A DNA stretch of 42,818 bases from Lachnospiraceae bacterium. GTDB lineage: Bacteria; Bacillota; Clostridia; Lachnospirales; Lachnospiraceae. Within the stretch, counting starts at the first letter, position 1; every line of letters starts with the position of its first letter. Below are positions 10,457 through 20,655 of this stretch, piece by piece. Location of the stretch: NCBI GenBank assembly GCA_029226225.1, contig JAQXXU010000040.1, positions 1 to 42,818 on the forward strand. The letters run 5' to 3'. The notes under the pieces are model-generated. The model had not been told where the DNA came from, made no database searches, and saw only the letters and a program-made list of their open reading frames with translations. A program made the translations under genes and the position numbers.

Positions 10457-12562
10457 ATGGGGAAGAGCCTTTTTATAGCAGAAAAACCTATGGTCGCGAG
10501 AGCTTTCGCGGCCGTTTTTAATGACAACTTAAAAAGCTACGACGGCTACCAGGAGGGTAACAGCATCATCGTGACCTGGTGTGTAGGACACTTAGTCACG
10601 ATGAGCTACCCGGAAGCCTATGATCCTGCCCTGAAAAAATGGTCGATGAGCACACTGCCGTTTATCCCGACAGAGTTCAAATACGAAGTCATCCCGGGTG
10701 TAAAGAAGCAGTATGACGTCGTATCAAAGCTTTTAAACAGGGATGATGTCGACCGTATTTACGTCTGCACCGATAGCGGACGAGAAGGAGAGTACATCTA
10801 CCGTCTCGTCAGAAATCAGGCAGGCGTCCATGGTAAGGACGAGCGCCGTGTCTGGATCGATTCTCAGACTGACGAAGAGATAAAGCGCGGCATAAAAGAG
10901 GCAAAGCCGGAAAGTGACTACGACAGTCTCTCAGACGCTGCCTACCTTCGCGCAAAGGAAGACTACCTGATGGGAATTAATTTTTCAAGGCTCCTGACCT
11001 TGAAGTACGGAAACCAGATGGCATCATTCCTGCATTCGAGGCGGCAGGTGATCGCGGTCGGACGAGTCATGACCTGTGTGCTTGGCATGGTCGTGAGGCG
11101 TGAGATCGAGATCAGACAGTTTGTAAAGACACCGTTCTACAGGCTTCTGGCATATACAGGAGCAGGCGACGCAGATGGACTGTCATTCGAGTGGAGAAGC
11201 CAGAAGGATTCGAAGTACTTCAATTCACCGCTTTTATATAAAGAAAATGGATTTAAACAGCGCCAGAGCGCCGCAGAACTGGCACAGCTTCTGACAGGTA
11301 CAGATATATTTAAAAATGCACCTGTCGAAACAGGAGATAAAAACAGGCCTAAGGATATGGCTTCAGCTGATCTGGAGCTTACAGTGGTCTCTGTCCAGAA
11401 AAAGGATGAAAAAAAGAATCCGCCGCTCCTCTATAATCTCGCAGAGATACAGAATGACGCGTCAAAGTTTTTTAAGATATCGCCTGATCAGACACTGACT
11501 ATCATCCAGTCTCTGTATGAGAAAAAGCTCGTGACTTATCCGCGTACCGACGCCAGGGTGCTTTCATCCGCGATAGCAAAAGAGATCGATAAAAATATCC
11601 GAGGACTTCAGACTCTTCCGATTTTTAAACCATTCTGTGACGAGATTTTTGAAAGTGGGACATATAAGAATATCGGAAAGACCAGATACACCGATGATAA
11701 AAAGATCACCGACCACTATGCCATCATACCTACAGGACAGGGGCTTTCGGCACTTAAAGGCTTAAACCCCACTGAGCAGAGAGTATACGAGACGATAGCC
11801 CGCAGGTTCTTAGCTATATTTTACCCACAGGCTGTGTATAAGAAAACGGCAGTAGAGGTGACGGCACCGCTACATGACGCAGGACAGAGCTTTACCGAGC
11901 ATTTTTACGCGAATGATAAGTACCTGGCAAAAGAAGGATACTTAAAGGTCATGAAGTATTCTTTTTTCAAGGATAAAAAGCAGGATTCCACCTCTGCGAA
12001 CGAGCTTCTGGCCAGTATAAAAAAAGGCGATAAAATAAATGCACATTCGCTTGAGATCAAAGAGGGCGAGACCTCGCCTCCGAAGAGATATACCTCAGGT
12101 TCCATGATCCTTGCGATGGAAAATGCCGGCTCGCTGATAGAAGACGATGAGCTGAGAGAACAGATAAAGTCAAACGGTATCGGGACTTCTGCCACGCGTG
12201 CCGGTATTCTCGAAAAACTCGTGAAGAACCGCTATCTGTCTCTGAATAAAAAGACCCAGGTCATCACTCCGACACTTACAGGCGAGATGATCTACTACGT
12301 GGTAGGTTATTCTATCCGACCTATGCTTGACCCCGTGCTTACAGCCAGCTGGGAAAAGGGGCTGTCGCAGGTGGCTGACGCTGAGATAGAGGAAGACGAG
12401 TATATGACTAAGCTCTCAGCCTTCATCACGAAGTACACAGACCGGGTAAAAGGCGAGAACAACGGAGAGATACTATCTAAATGCTTTAACTACGCCGCAC
12501 AGTTTTACAAGAAAGGCTCATATGGCGGGATAGCAAAGGAGAAGAAAGGAAGCACCAAATGA
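10457..12562 (+). CDS. topB: DNA topoisomerase III
   Basis: SLFIAEKPMVARAFA, TDSGREGEYIYRLV, LVTYPRTDARVL (catalytic Tyr), GIGTSATRAGILEKL. Confidence 0.93.
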   Translation: MGKSLFIAEKPMVARAFAAVFNDNLKSYDGYQEGNSIIVTWCVGHLVTMSYPEAYDPALKKWSMSTLPFIPTEFKYEVIPGVKKQYDVVSKLLNRDDVDRIYVCTDSGREGEYIYRLVRNQAGVHGKDERRVWIDSQTDEEIKRGIKEAKPESDYDSLSDAAYLRAKEDYLMGINFSRLLTLKYGNQMASFLHSRRQVIAVGRVMTCVLGMVVRREIEIRQFVKTPFYRLLAYTGAGDADGLSFEWRSQKDSKYFNSPLLYKENGFKQRQSAAELAQLLTGTDIFKNAPVETGDKNRPKDMASADLELTVVSVQKKDEKKNPPLLYNLAEIQNDASKFFKISPDQTLTIIQSLYEKKLVTYPRTDARVLSSAIAKEIDKNIRGLQTLPIFKPFCDEIFESGTYKNIGKTRYTDDKKITDHYAIIPTGQGLSALKGLNPTEQRVYETIARRFLAIFYPQAVYKKTAVEVTAPLHDAGQSFTEHFYANDKYLAKEGYLKVMKYSFFKDKKQDSTSANELLASIKKGDKINAHSLEIKEGETSPPKRYTSGSMILAMENAGSLIEDDELREQIKSNGIGTSATRAGILEKLVKNRYLSLNKKTQVITPTLTGEMIYYVVGYSIRPMLDPVLTASWEKGLSQVADAEIEEDEYMTKLSAFITKYTDRVKGENNGEILSKCFNYAAQFYKKGSYGGIAKEKKGSTK

Positions 12563-13239
12563 ACTGCAAGATAAAGGATATGTACGACCTGAGCCACTCG
12601 ATCGCGGCTCCGTTACTGGAAAAATACGAGTACCCATGGGAGGTACTTCCTGCTATAGGAGACTTCATAAGAGAAGTCGGACCAAAGCTCGATACTTCTG
12701 TCTATGAGGACAGAGGTGACTTCATCTACATCGCAAAGTCAGTGAAATTCGTAAATGAAGTGACTAACACTATAATCGGGCCATGCATCATAGGACCTGA
12801 CACCGAAGTCCGCCCAGGAGCTTTTATCCGCGGAAACGCCATCATCGGAGCAGACTGTGTGGTCGGCAATTCCACCGAGATAAAGAATGACATCATCTTT
12901 GATAATGTCGAAGTCCCGCACTACAACTACGTCGGCGATTCAGTTCTTGGATTTCACGCTCACATGGGCGCAGGCTCTATCACGAGTAATATCAAAAGTG
13001 ACCGTACAAATGTAGTCATAAAGGACTTTTCTACCGGAGAGAAAATAGAGACAGGCCTACGTAAAATAGGCGCTCTCCTTGGCGATTATGTAGAAGTAGG
13101 CTGTAATACAGTCTTAAATCCGGGAAGCGTAGTAGGCTCTCATACCACAATCTACCCGGTATCGATGATCCGCGGAATCATACCTGCGAACTCAGTGGTA
13201 AAAAATCGTGCCAAACAGGAGATAATAAGTAAAAAATAA
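12559..13239 (+). CDS. Left-handed beta-helix (hexapeptide repeat) acyltransferase, GlmU-C-terminus-like
   Basis: Hexapeptide repeats IIGPCIIGPDTEVRPGAFIRGNAIIGADCVVGNSTEIKN; ATGA overlap with topB. Confidence 0.8.
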   Translation: MNCKIKDMYDLSHSIAAPLLEKYEYPWEVLPAIGDFIREVGPKLDTSVYEDRGDFIYIAKSVKFVNEVTNTIIGPCIIGPDTEVRPGAFIRGNAIIGADCVVGNSTEIKNDIIFDNVEVPHYNYVGDSVLGFHAHMGAGSITSNIKSDRTNVVIKDFSTGEKIETGLRKIGALLGDYVEVGCNTVLNPGSVVGSHTTIYPVSMIRGIIPANSVVKNRAKQEIISKK

Positions 13240-13243
13240 TAGC

Positions 13244-13275
13244 AAAAGCGCCGCGGCATCGCCGCGGCGCTTTTA
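13244..13275 (+). terminator. Rho-independent terminator
   Basis: AAAAGCGCCGCGGC atc GCCGCGGCGCTTTT, 14-bp perfect stem, potentially bidirectional. Confidence 0.9.
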
Positions 13276-13317
13276 GTTGGAAAAAGAAAAAAGATTACTT
13301 AACATTGACTGTTCGAT

Positions 13318-13342
13318 AGTATTGTACTAAAATAACAATACT
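13318..13342. promoter_or_regulatory. Candidate operator overlapping the LysR gene promoter
   Basis: AGTATTGT-N9-ACAATACT perfect inverted repeat spanning a candidate -10 (TAAAAT); upstream TTGACT with 17-nt spacing. Confidence 0.45.
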
Positions 13343-13440
13343 AAGTAAAGTTCTATTTTTTCATGATACATTGAATAGAATTCATTACGAGAAAGTGCCA
13401 AATGGCATTGTTAAATAAAATGAAAAGGAAACTAGCATAA

Positions 13441-14316
13441 GTGACTCTACTATCATATGAGATATTCCAGACGATCCTCGAACAGGGATCATTCGCAAAG
13501 GCGGCCCAGGTACTTCACCTGACTCCGTCGGCCATAAGCCATTCCATATCATCTATGGAAGAAGAAATCGGTTTTGCGCTTTTTATAAGAGGCAAGAACG
13601 GAGTAAAGCTTTCAAGCGCTGGAGAGGAGATCAACCCTTATATACAGAGGATAGTTTCGGCGGAGCAGAACTTAAAGCAGGCAGTCTCACAGATGAAGGG
13701 ATTGGGCGCCGGCAAGGTGAACATCGGCACGATAAACTCTGTCTGTCTGGCCTGGATACCGGATATCATAAGGACCTTCGTCGAAGAGCACCCACAAATC
13801 GCTGTAGAGCTGTATCAGGGCTCCTACAATGACGTCGTGGAGTGGGTCAGGAATGGCACCATAGACATAGGGATCATCTCGGAGGCGGCTTCAGATGGAC
13901 TTCCATTTATACCTTTAGCAGAGGATGATCTCGTAGCTGTAGTGCCTAAGGGATATATGCCGGCAGACACGAAGTACATCACACCTGAAGATCTTAAAGA
14001 CCAGCCTTTTGTCATCCAGCAGGACAGCTGTGATATCGATATCATAAAGTATTTGGGCGAGTACAATCTTCAAGTTCGTGCCAATTGTCACATTCTCGAC
14101 GATCAGTCAGCCATAGCGATGGTAGAATGCCGGACGGGTATTTTACTTATGCCAAAGCTCGGACTCATAAATCCCCCAGATGATGTAGTCATCTATCCGC
14201 TTTACCCGAGACACTACAGACAGCTCGGCGTAGTCTGCCTGTCAAAGGATTTCCTATCACCGGCTGCAAAGGTCATGACCCAGCATATAAGAAAGCTGGT
14301 GGGAGAGGAAAGATAA
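13441..14316 (+). CDS. LysR family transcriptional regulator
   Basis: N-terminal HTH FQTILEQGSFAKAAQVLHLTPSAISHSISSMEEEIGFALFIR; GTG start. Confidence 0.92.
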   Translation: MTLLSYEIFQTILEQGSFAKAAQVLHLTPSAISHSISSMEEEIGFALFIRGKNGVKLSSAGEEINPYIQRIVSAEQNLKQAVSQMKGLGAGKVNIGTINSVCLAWIPDIIRTFVEEHPQIAVELYQGSYNDVVEWVRNGTIDIGIISEAASDGLPFIPLAEDDLVAVVPKGYMPADTKYITPEDLKDQPFVIQQDSCDIDIIKYLGEYNLQVRANCHILDDQSAIAMVECRTGILLMPKLGLINPPDDVVIYPLYPRHYRQLGVVCLSKDFLSPAAKVMTQHIRKLVGEER

Positions 14317-14346
14317 GACACCTGACTCCGCTCTGTATTATAATAA

Positions 14347-15486
14347 ATGGATACCTATATCATTCAATTCGAAAAACACTACTCCTGTCTGACAGGAAGC
14401 TGTCCCCAGCACTGCTGTAATGGCTGGACTATCCCTGTGGATGGCAATACCTGGAGCCGCATAGAAAAAGAGCGGGGAAAGACAGGAGTTATGCTTAGGC
14501 AGCATATCACAGGAAAAACTGACGATGACCGCCAGATAAAGAAGATCTTTGGGAAATGCCCGTTTCTCGATAAAAATAAACTCTGTGAACTTCATAAAAA
14601 CGGAAGGCAGGAATTAGAACCGCTCGTGTGCCGGCAGTTTCCTCATCAGGTCTTAGACCTCGGTGACAGGCGGGAAGTCACGATGCTTTTATCCTGCTAT
14701 TCAGCGGCAAAGGCATTCTGTGAGCATCCTGATGAGATCAGATTTGAAAATGGCGGAGAAGACTTTGAATCGTATTATGTGATCGAAAACAGGGATGAGC
14801 CTTTTCTTGAACTTCTCCTTTCAGAAAGAAAAAAATTACTGGACGTGATAGCGGACACTTCGCGTGGGCTGCCGATCATTTTTTCAAGTGTATATGCTTA
14901 TGCGGCGGCGACAAATGCCAGGTATTTAAGTAACGAGTCGAGGCAGAGCACCTGGGAGGTAGAGTTGAGCTTCAATCCGGATGACTGGGGGGAATTCGCG
15001 GTAGGAGACGGAAGTGACTACGCTTTTTTCCCGATAGAGCTTATGGACAAATGCATCCTCGGACTTATAGACTACAGCTTTCTATTTAAGAGAAACCGCA
15101 GGTTGTGGCATCTGATAAGAAAATACGAAAGGCTTTTCGGAAAACTGTACCAGGGAGAGGCCGAGAAATGGCTGAATGAGCAGCTTACACGTCTTTACAG
15201 TGAGGAACCTGCTTTTGAGAAAAGACACCGGAACTATTTTTATTATACGATGCTGCAGCTGTATCCGCTGGCCTATGAGAGCTATTTCTGGCAGAGGCAG
15301 ACGCTGCTTGCGATATTCTACACGGAGCTTCTTATGATACTCGATGTGACAGAATATGTCACAGAAAAAAAAGTGCCGGATGAGGAAACACAGATACTTA
15401 CACTCAGCTGCTTCGAACGCGGTACCAGACATAATCCGCCTATGACTGAAAATATATACAATGTCATCAGGAACGAATTTATATAA
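14347..15486 (+). CDS. FliB-like (flagellin lysine-N-methylase family) Cys-rich protein
   Basis: CLTGSCPQHCCNGWTIPVD, CPFLDKNKLCELHK, LVCRQFPHQ cysteine motifs. Confidence 0.7.
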   Translation: MDTYIIQFEKHYSCLTGSCPQHCCNGWTIPVDGNTWSRIEKERGKTGVMLRQHITGKTDDDRQIKKIFGKCPFLDKNKLCELHKNGRQELEPLVCRQFPHQVLDLGDRREVTMLLSCYSAAKAFCEHPDEIRFENGGEDFESYYVIENRDEPFLELLLSERKKLLDVIADTSRGLPIIFSSVYAYAAATNARYLSNESRQSTWEVELSFNPDDWGEFAVGDGSDYAFFPIELMDKCILGLIDYSFLFKRNRRLWHLIRKYERLFGKLYQGEAEKWLNEQLTRLYSEEPAFEKRHRNYFYYTMLQLYPLAYESYFWQRQTLLAIFYTELLMILDVTEYVTEKKVPDEETQILTLSCFERGTRHNPPMTENIYNVIRNEFI

Positions 15487-15532
15487 TGCACAAATTTTAT
15501 CGTGACAAGCGATAAAATTTGTGCATTTTTTA
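15487..15532 (+). terminator. Rho-independent terminator
   Basis: TGCACAAATTTTATCG tgacaag CGATAAAATTTGTGCA then TTTTTTAT; 16-bp perfect stem. Confidence 0.88.
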
Positions 15533-15542
15533 TATATTTCAC

Positions 15543-15571
15543 TTGTATAAAAGCACTTAATAGGGTACAAT
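15543..15571 (+). promoter_or_regulatory. Candidate sigma-A-type promoter of the V-ATPase operon
   Basis: TTGTAT-N17-TACAAT. Confidence 0.55.
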
Positions 15572-15658
15572 ATTCGTGTTGTTAATTATTTCTTAATTTT
15601 CAGCCACGAATGTACATGACAAGAGGGGCTTGAAAAAGGGAAGGACAGGTGATGTTAT

Positions 15659-15970
15659 TTGGCGAAGGAAGTTATCGACCGCATCAGAAAGGCTGAAAAT
15701 GATCTCGATGACAGCTTGCAGGCAGCGAAGAAAAAGGCTGCAGAGCTGATAGATCAGGCTAAGGCTGATGCGAAGGAGTCCAGGAACGCAAGACTTTCTG
15801 AGGCCAGACAGAAGGCTGATGCGGCCATTAAGGCTGCTCAGGAGGAATCGGATCAGGCACTCGAGAGAGCCCGCCTCGATGGGGCAGGCGTGAAGGAAGA
15901 ACTCCTGAAGAACTCCGGACAGAAGATGGATGAGGCCGTCACGAAGGTGATCGCGGCGCTGACGTCCTAG
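15659..15970 (+). CDS. V/A-type ATP synthase peripheral stalk subunit (G/H)
   Basis: Short charged Ala/Lys/Glu-rich coiled coil; first gene of ATPase operon; TTG start. Confidence 0.7.
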   Translation: MAKEVIDRIRKAENDLDDSLQAAKKKAAELIDQAKADAKESRNARLSEARQKADAAIKAAQEESDQALERARLDGAGVKEELLKNSGQKMDEAVTKVIAALTS

Positions 15971-15985
15971 GAAGGAGGAGTATAA

Positions 15986-18046
15986 ATGGCTGTAATGCCT
16001 ATGAAACGCATGACGCTCATAGCCATGCGGCGGGACAGAAAAGAGTTACTCCAGTTCCTGCAGAGGCAGGGCACCACAGAGATAGACACGGATGTAGCAG
16101 ATGACGGCATCTATAAAAAAATCGATGTATCATTACAGAAGCAGATATTTTTAAAAAATATCAAGCAGGCCGAGGATGCACTTGACATCTTAAACAGGAT
16201 AGCACCTGAAAAAAAGTCACTCCTTTCGTCACTGGCGGGACGTGAGATCATAAGCCTTAAGGACTTCGAGAAGGACTTAGGCAGAAGAAATGAGATCATG
16301 TCAGTCATCACGAAGATAAACTCCCTGTACAAGGAAAATCTCGAGCTGATAGCGCAGATCCCGAAAGATGAGATGGACAGGGAAGCCTTAGTTCCATGGG
16401 AGGGCTTTGACTTACCGCTTGATTTCTCTGGGACCGAAAAGACAAAGGCTTTCATCGGAACCCTTCCGGGTGAGCTTTCGGCAGAGGATATCTACCTGAC
16501 GCTCGGGATGCTCTTTAGGGAAGCTGACAGAGTAGATGTGGAGATCATCTCGAAGTCTGAGCAGTACACGGCGGTCATGTTCGTGACAGGGAATGAAAAT
16601 GCCGAAGAACTGAAGGATGTCCTTCACAGGATGAACTTCACGAAGGCTCCTTCACAGGCAGTGACTGATTCAGATGGTACTTCACTTACTCCGGCAAAGG
16701 CTATCGAGAGGATAGACGCCCAGACCGCGAGAAAAGCTGCGAGAAGAAAGCAGATAGAATCGGAGATCACCGATCTGGCCGCAAGCAGGCATGATATCGA
16801 GCTTATCAGAGACTATTTCACGATGAGAAAAGATAAGTACGATGTCATCGGAAGCATAAATCAGTCGGATCATGTGGTCATCATCACGGGCTATGTGGCA
16901 GCCGAGGATGTGCCGAAGCTCGAAGCCGCATTAAATGAGCGGTTTGATCTGGCCTGTGATTTTTCTGATCCATCAGAGGACGCAGACGTCCCGGTAAAGC
17001 TTAAGAACAACGCTTTTGCTTCTCCGGTAGAGGGAGTTATCGCTAGCTACTCGCTTCCTGGAAAGGGTGAAGTGGATCCGTCAATGGCTGTGTCATTGTT
17101 CTATTATTTCTTCTTCGGACTGATGCTTTCTGATGCCGCCTACGGTATCATCATTGCATTAGCCTGCGGGATAATCCTGAAGAAGTTCAAGAACATGGAG
17201 CCGGGGACGAGAAAGACATTCCAGATGTTTTTCTTCTGCGGAGTTGCTACTACGATAGTTGGTTTTATTTTTGGAAGCTTCTTCGGAGACATGTTTTCCT
17301 CAGTGGCACAGACCTTTGGACATATGCCAAAGGCACAGGCTGATAAGCTTCTGCCGGCTATCTGGTTCAATCCACTCGATGACCCGATCAAGATGCTTAC
17401 CTTCTGCTTTGCAGTCGGACTCATCCATCTGTTTACTGGACTTGGCATCCTGATGTATCAGGACATAAAGAACGGACATGTGCTTGATGCCATCTATGAT
17501 GGACTCTTCTGGTATATGTTCGTCGGAGGCTGCGTGCTTCTGCTTTTATGCCTGCCTATGATCACGGGAATGCTCGGGCTTAGCTTCACACTCGGTCCTA
17601 CAGTAAAGACTGTAAGTATCTGGATAGCGCTTATCGGATTTGCAGGAGTCGTACTTTTCTCAGGAAGAGAATCGAGAAACTGGGGAAAGAGACTGGCAAA
17701 GGGTCTCTACGGCGCATACGGAATTACATCTTATTTATCCGATGTGCTCTCGTATTCGAGACTTCTAGCATTAGGACTGGCTACATCAGTTATCTCATCG
17801 GTATTTAACACGATGGCAGGAATGGTCGGAGGAGCAGTACCGATAGTTATCGGAGTAGTGCTCTACGCGGTGATATTTATCATCGGACACATTCTGAATA
17901 TGGCAATAAATGCGCTTGGCGCATATGTTCACACCAACAGACTCCAGTACGTGGAGTTCTTTGGAAAATTCTACAACGGCGGCGGACGTCCGTTTGAGGC
18001 GTTCGACCAGAAAACAAAGTACATAAGAATTAAGGAGGATATCTGA
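15986..18046 (+). CDS. atpI: V-type ATP synthase subunit I
   Basis: N-terminal MKRMTLIAMRRDRKELLQFLQRQGTTEI and C-terminal membrane domain; GxxxFGSFFGD, LSDVLSYSRLLALGLATSVI. Confidence 0.92.
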   Translation: MAVMPMKRMTLIAMRRDRKELLQFLQRQGTTEIDTDVADDGIYKKIDVSLQKQIFLKNIKQAEDALDILNRIAPEKKSLLSSLAGREIISLKDFEKDLGRRNEIMSVITKINSLYKENLELIAQIPKDEMDREALVPWEGFDLPLDFSGTEKTKAFIGTLPGELSAEDIYLTLGMLFREADRVDVEIISKSEQYTAVMFVTGNENAEELKDVLHRMNFTKAPSQAVTDSDGTSLTPAKAIERIDAQTARKAARRKQIESEITDLAASRHDIELIRDYFTMRKDKYDVIGSINQSDHVVIITGYVAAEDVPKLEAALNERFDLACDFSDPSEDADVPVKLKNNAFASPVEGVIASYSLPGKGEVDPSMAVSLFYYFFFGLMLSDAAYGIIIALACGIILKKFKNMEPGTRKTFQMFFFCGVATTIVGFIFGSFFGDMFSSVAQTFGHMPKAQADKLLPAIWFNPLDDPIKMLTFCFAVGLIHLFTGLGILMYQDIKNGHVLDAIYDGLFWYMFVGGCVLLLLCLPMITGMLGLSFTLGPTVKTVSIWIALIGFAGVVLFSGRESRNWGKRLAKGLYGAYGITSYLSDVLSYSRLLALGLATSVISSVFNTMAGMVGGAVPIVIGVVLYAVIFIIGHILNMAINALGAYVHTNRLQYVEFFGKFYNGGGRPFEAFDQKTKYIRIKEDI

Positions 18047-18524
<478 letters not shown>

Positions 18525-18526
<2 letters not shown>

Positions 18527-18660
18527 CCGAAAGCTTGTAGATGAGAACGAGCTGAAAGCTAAGTTCGAATCACAAGCGAGGTCGTTCTTTGAGATTAGCG
18601 AGGACAAGCCTGGGCGTAAGTCCGAGCTTACCGACAAGAACTTCCTTTTTATTTATTAGA
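18525..18660. repeat. Intercistronic spacer K|E with a short repeat shared with the F|A spacer
   Basis: GACCGAAAGCTTGTAGATGAGAACGAG here versus GACCGCAAGTCAGTAGATGAGAACGAG at 20566-20592. Confidence 0.55.
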
Positions 18661-18678
18661 AAGGAGAACAGTACAGAT

Positions 18679-19266
18679 ATGACCGGATTAGACAAGATCA
18701 TAAATGAGATAAAAGAAGAGTCGGATCAGACTACTGCGGATATCTTAAAAAATGGCCGTGATAAGGCAGCTGAGATCACGGCCGCTGCCGAAAAAGATAC
18801 AGCCGCTGCCGAGAAAGAGATCACAGATAAAGCCGAAGCGACCGTAAAGCAGATACGACAGAGAGCCGCAGACGGGGCAGACCTGATAAAGAAGCGTGCA
18901 GTTCTTGCTGCAAAGCAGGAGATCATCTCTGAGACTTTAGAGGCAGCAAAGCAGAGGCTATATCAGCTTTCGAACAGTGATTACGCTGATTTTTTAAAGA
19001 AGCTTATCGTAAAAAATGCTGACACAGGCGAAGGGATCATCGCGATAGGAAGCCTCGATTCAGACAGGCTTCCATCGGATTTCATAAGCCAGGTAAACGC
19101 GGTGCTTTCTGATGGAAAGACAGTTAAGGCTGCTGAAAAGCCTGCTGACATAGGACACGGAGTCATCCTGTCATATGAAGGCGCAGCCGAGAACCTGTCG
19201 ATCGACGAACTTTTTGCAGCAAAGAAGGACGAGCTTACGGACATAGTAAAAGGCATTTTATTTTAA
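18679..19266 (+). CDS. atpE: V-type ATP synthase subunit E
   Basis: MTGLDKIINEIKEESDQTTADILKNGRDKAAEITAAAEKD. Start corrected to ATG 18679 (AGAAAGGAG upstream); the ORF-track start 18589 lies in the spacer. Confidence 0.88.
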   Translation: MTGLDKIINEIKEESDQTTADILKNGRDKAAEITAAAEKDTAAAEKEITDKAEATVKQIRQRAADGADLIKKRAVLAAKQEIISETLEAAKQRLYQLSNSDYADFLKKLIVKNADTGEGIIAIGSLDSDRLPSDFISQVNAVLSDGKTVKAAEKPADIGHGVILSYEGAAENLSIDELFAAKKDELTDIVKGILF

Positions 19267-19284
19267 CCGCGAAAGGAGGTACTT

Positions 19285-20262
19285 ATGTCAGAAAAGCAGT
19301 ACACCTATGCGGTTGCACGTATCAGAGCCAAGGAGCTTTCACTTCTAAATGACGCCTTTTTAGAGCAGCTTATCACAGCGAAGTCCGTATCAGAGGATAT
19401 GGCCCTCCTTTCGGAAAAAGGCTGGAAAGGCCGTGATAATGCCGATAAGCAGGATCCTTTAGACGTTCTTTCCTACGAAGAGGAAAAGACCTACGATACA
19501 GTCCTTTCTATGGTCGATGATCCGCACGCCTTTGATGCCTTCCTTCTGAAAAAGGATTTTCATAACCTGAAGGCTGCGGTAAAAGAGACATACGCTGGAA
19601 AGGCTTTTGCGGATATCTACGTAGAGGGCGGGACCATAGAGCCTGAACGGATAAAAGAGGCAGCTAAGTCGGGTGATTTTTCAATGCTTCCTGATTCGAT
19701 GAAGGAGGCCGGAAAGAAAGCTCTCGATACGCTTCTTCACTATCACGACGGACAGCTCTGCGACATCATCATAGACCGTGCCTGCCTTGACGAGATAAAA
19801 AAGGCTTCAGATAAAAACAAAAATGACCTGATAAAGCGCTACGGCGAGCTTACAGTGGCTCTTGCGGATATAAAGACAGCTGTAAGAGGATCGAAAGCGA
19901 AAAAGGACATTGCATTTTTTAAAGAGGCATTAGCAGAGTGCGATACGCTTGATGTCACGAGACTCGGAGAGGCAGCTTCACTAGGAACTGATGACATCTA
20001 CGACTATCTCGAGAATACTAAGTATAAGGACGCAGTAGAAGCGCTCAAGAAATCATTTTTCGCATTTGAAAAGTGGTGCAACGACGCTCTGATGGATTCG
20101 ATCAGACCTGAGAAGGCACACCCGTTTACGATAGGGCCTCTGGCAGCTTACATCCTCGCGAGAGAGAGCGAGATCAGTTCAGTCAGGATGATACTTACCG
20201 GAAAGGAAAATGATCTTCCGGATCAGATGATAAGGGAAAGGATAAGCAGGACTTATGTATAA
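19285..20262 (+). CDS. atpC: V-type ATP synthase subunit C
   Basis: YAVARIRAKELSLLNDAFLEQLITA; position in operon. Confidence 0.88.
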   Translation: MSEKQYTYAVARIRAKELSLLNDAFLEQLITAKSVSEDMALLSEKGWKGRDNADKQDPLDVLSYEEEKTYDTVLSMVDDPHAFDAFLLKKDFHNLKAAVKETYAGKAFADIYVEGGTIEPERIKEAAKSGDFSMLPDSMKEAGKKALDTLLHYHDGQLCDIIIDRACLDEIKKASDKNKNDLIKRYGELTVALADIKTAVRGSKAKKDIAFFKEALAECDTLDVTRLGEAASLGTDDIYDYLENTKYKDAVEALKKSFFAFEKWCNDALMDSIRPEKAHPFTIGPLAAYILARESEISSVRMILTGKENDLPDQMIRERISRTYV

Positions 20263-20581
20263 GATCGCAGTTATGGGTGACTGGGACTCGATATACGGCT
20301 TTAAAGCATTAGGCCTTGATACATATCCTGTCACGGACCCCGAAGAGGCGGAGAAAACGCTTCACACATTAGCAGAAGATCAGACCGCGGTGATCTATAT
20401 CACAGAGGCTCTGGCGGCACAGATAGAAAAAGCTATCGCAAGCTACTCTGAGTCGCCGCTTCCGGCTATAATCCTTATACCGGGAGCCTCCGGAAATACT
20501 GGAGAGGGCTTAGCCCTCGTGAAGAAGAGCGTAGAGCAGGCGGTTGGGTCTGATATTATTTTTGGGACCGCAAGTCAGTAG
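20255..20581 (+). CDS. atpF: V-type ATP synthase subunit F
   Basis: MYKIAVMGDWDSIYGFKALGLDTYPV; overlaps subunit C by 8 nt. Confidence 0.88.
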   Translation: MYKIAVMGDWDSIYGFKALGLDTYPVTDPEEAEKTLHTLAEDQTAVIYITEALAAQIEKAIASYSESPLPAIILIPGASGNTGEGLALVKKSVEQAVGSDIIFGTASQ

Positions 20582-20650
20582 ATGAGAACGAGTCATAGAC
20601 GAGGTTCGAACTTAGCGAAAAGAACCTCATTATTATTTTATTTATAGGAG
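20566..20650. repeat. Intercistronic spacer F|A, second copy of the K|E repeat block plus a hairpin
   Basis: Shared GTAGATGAGAACGAG block; GAGGTTC gaacttagcgaaaa GAACCTC hairpin. Confidence 0.5.
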
Positions 20651-20655
20651 AAGAC

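Noticed and set aside
15572-15611. ATTCGTG-N26-CACGAAT inverted repeat at the V-ATPase operon promoter
   Set aside because: The 5' arm would lie at or before the predicted transcription start, so it cannot be a full RNA hairpin; 7-bp arms over 40 nt in AT-rich DNA is weak evidence for an operator.
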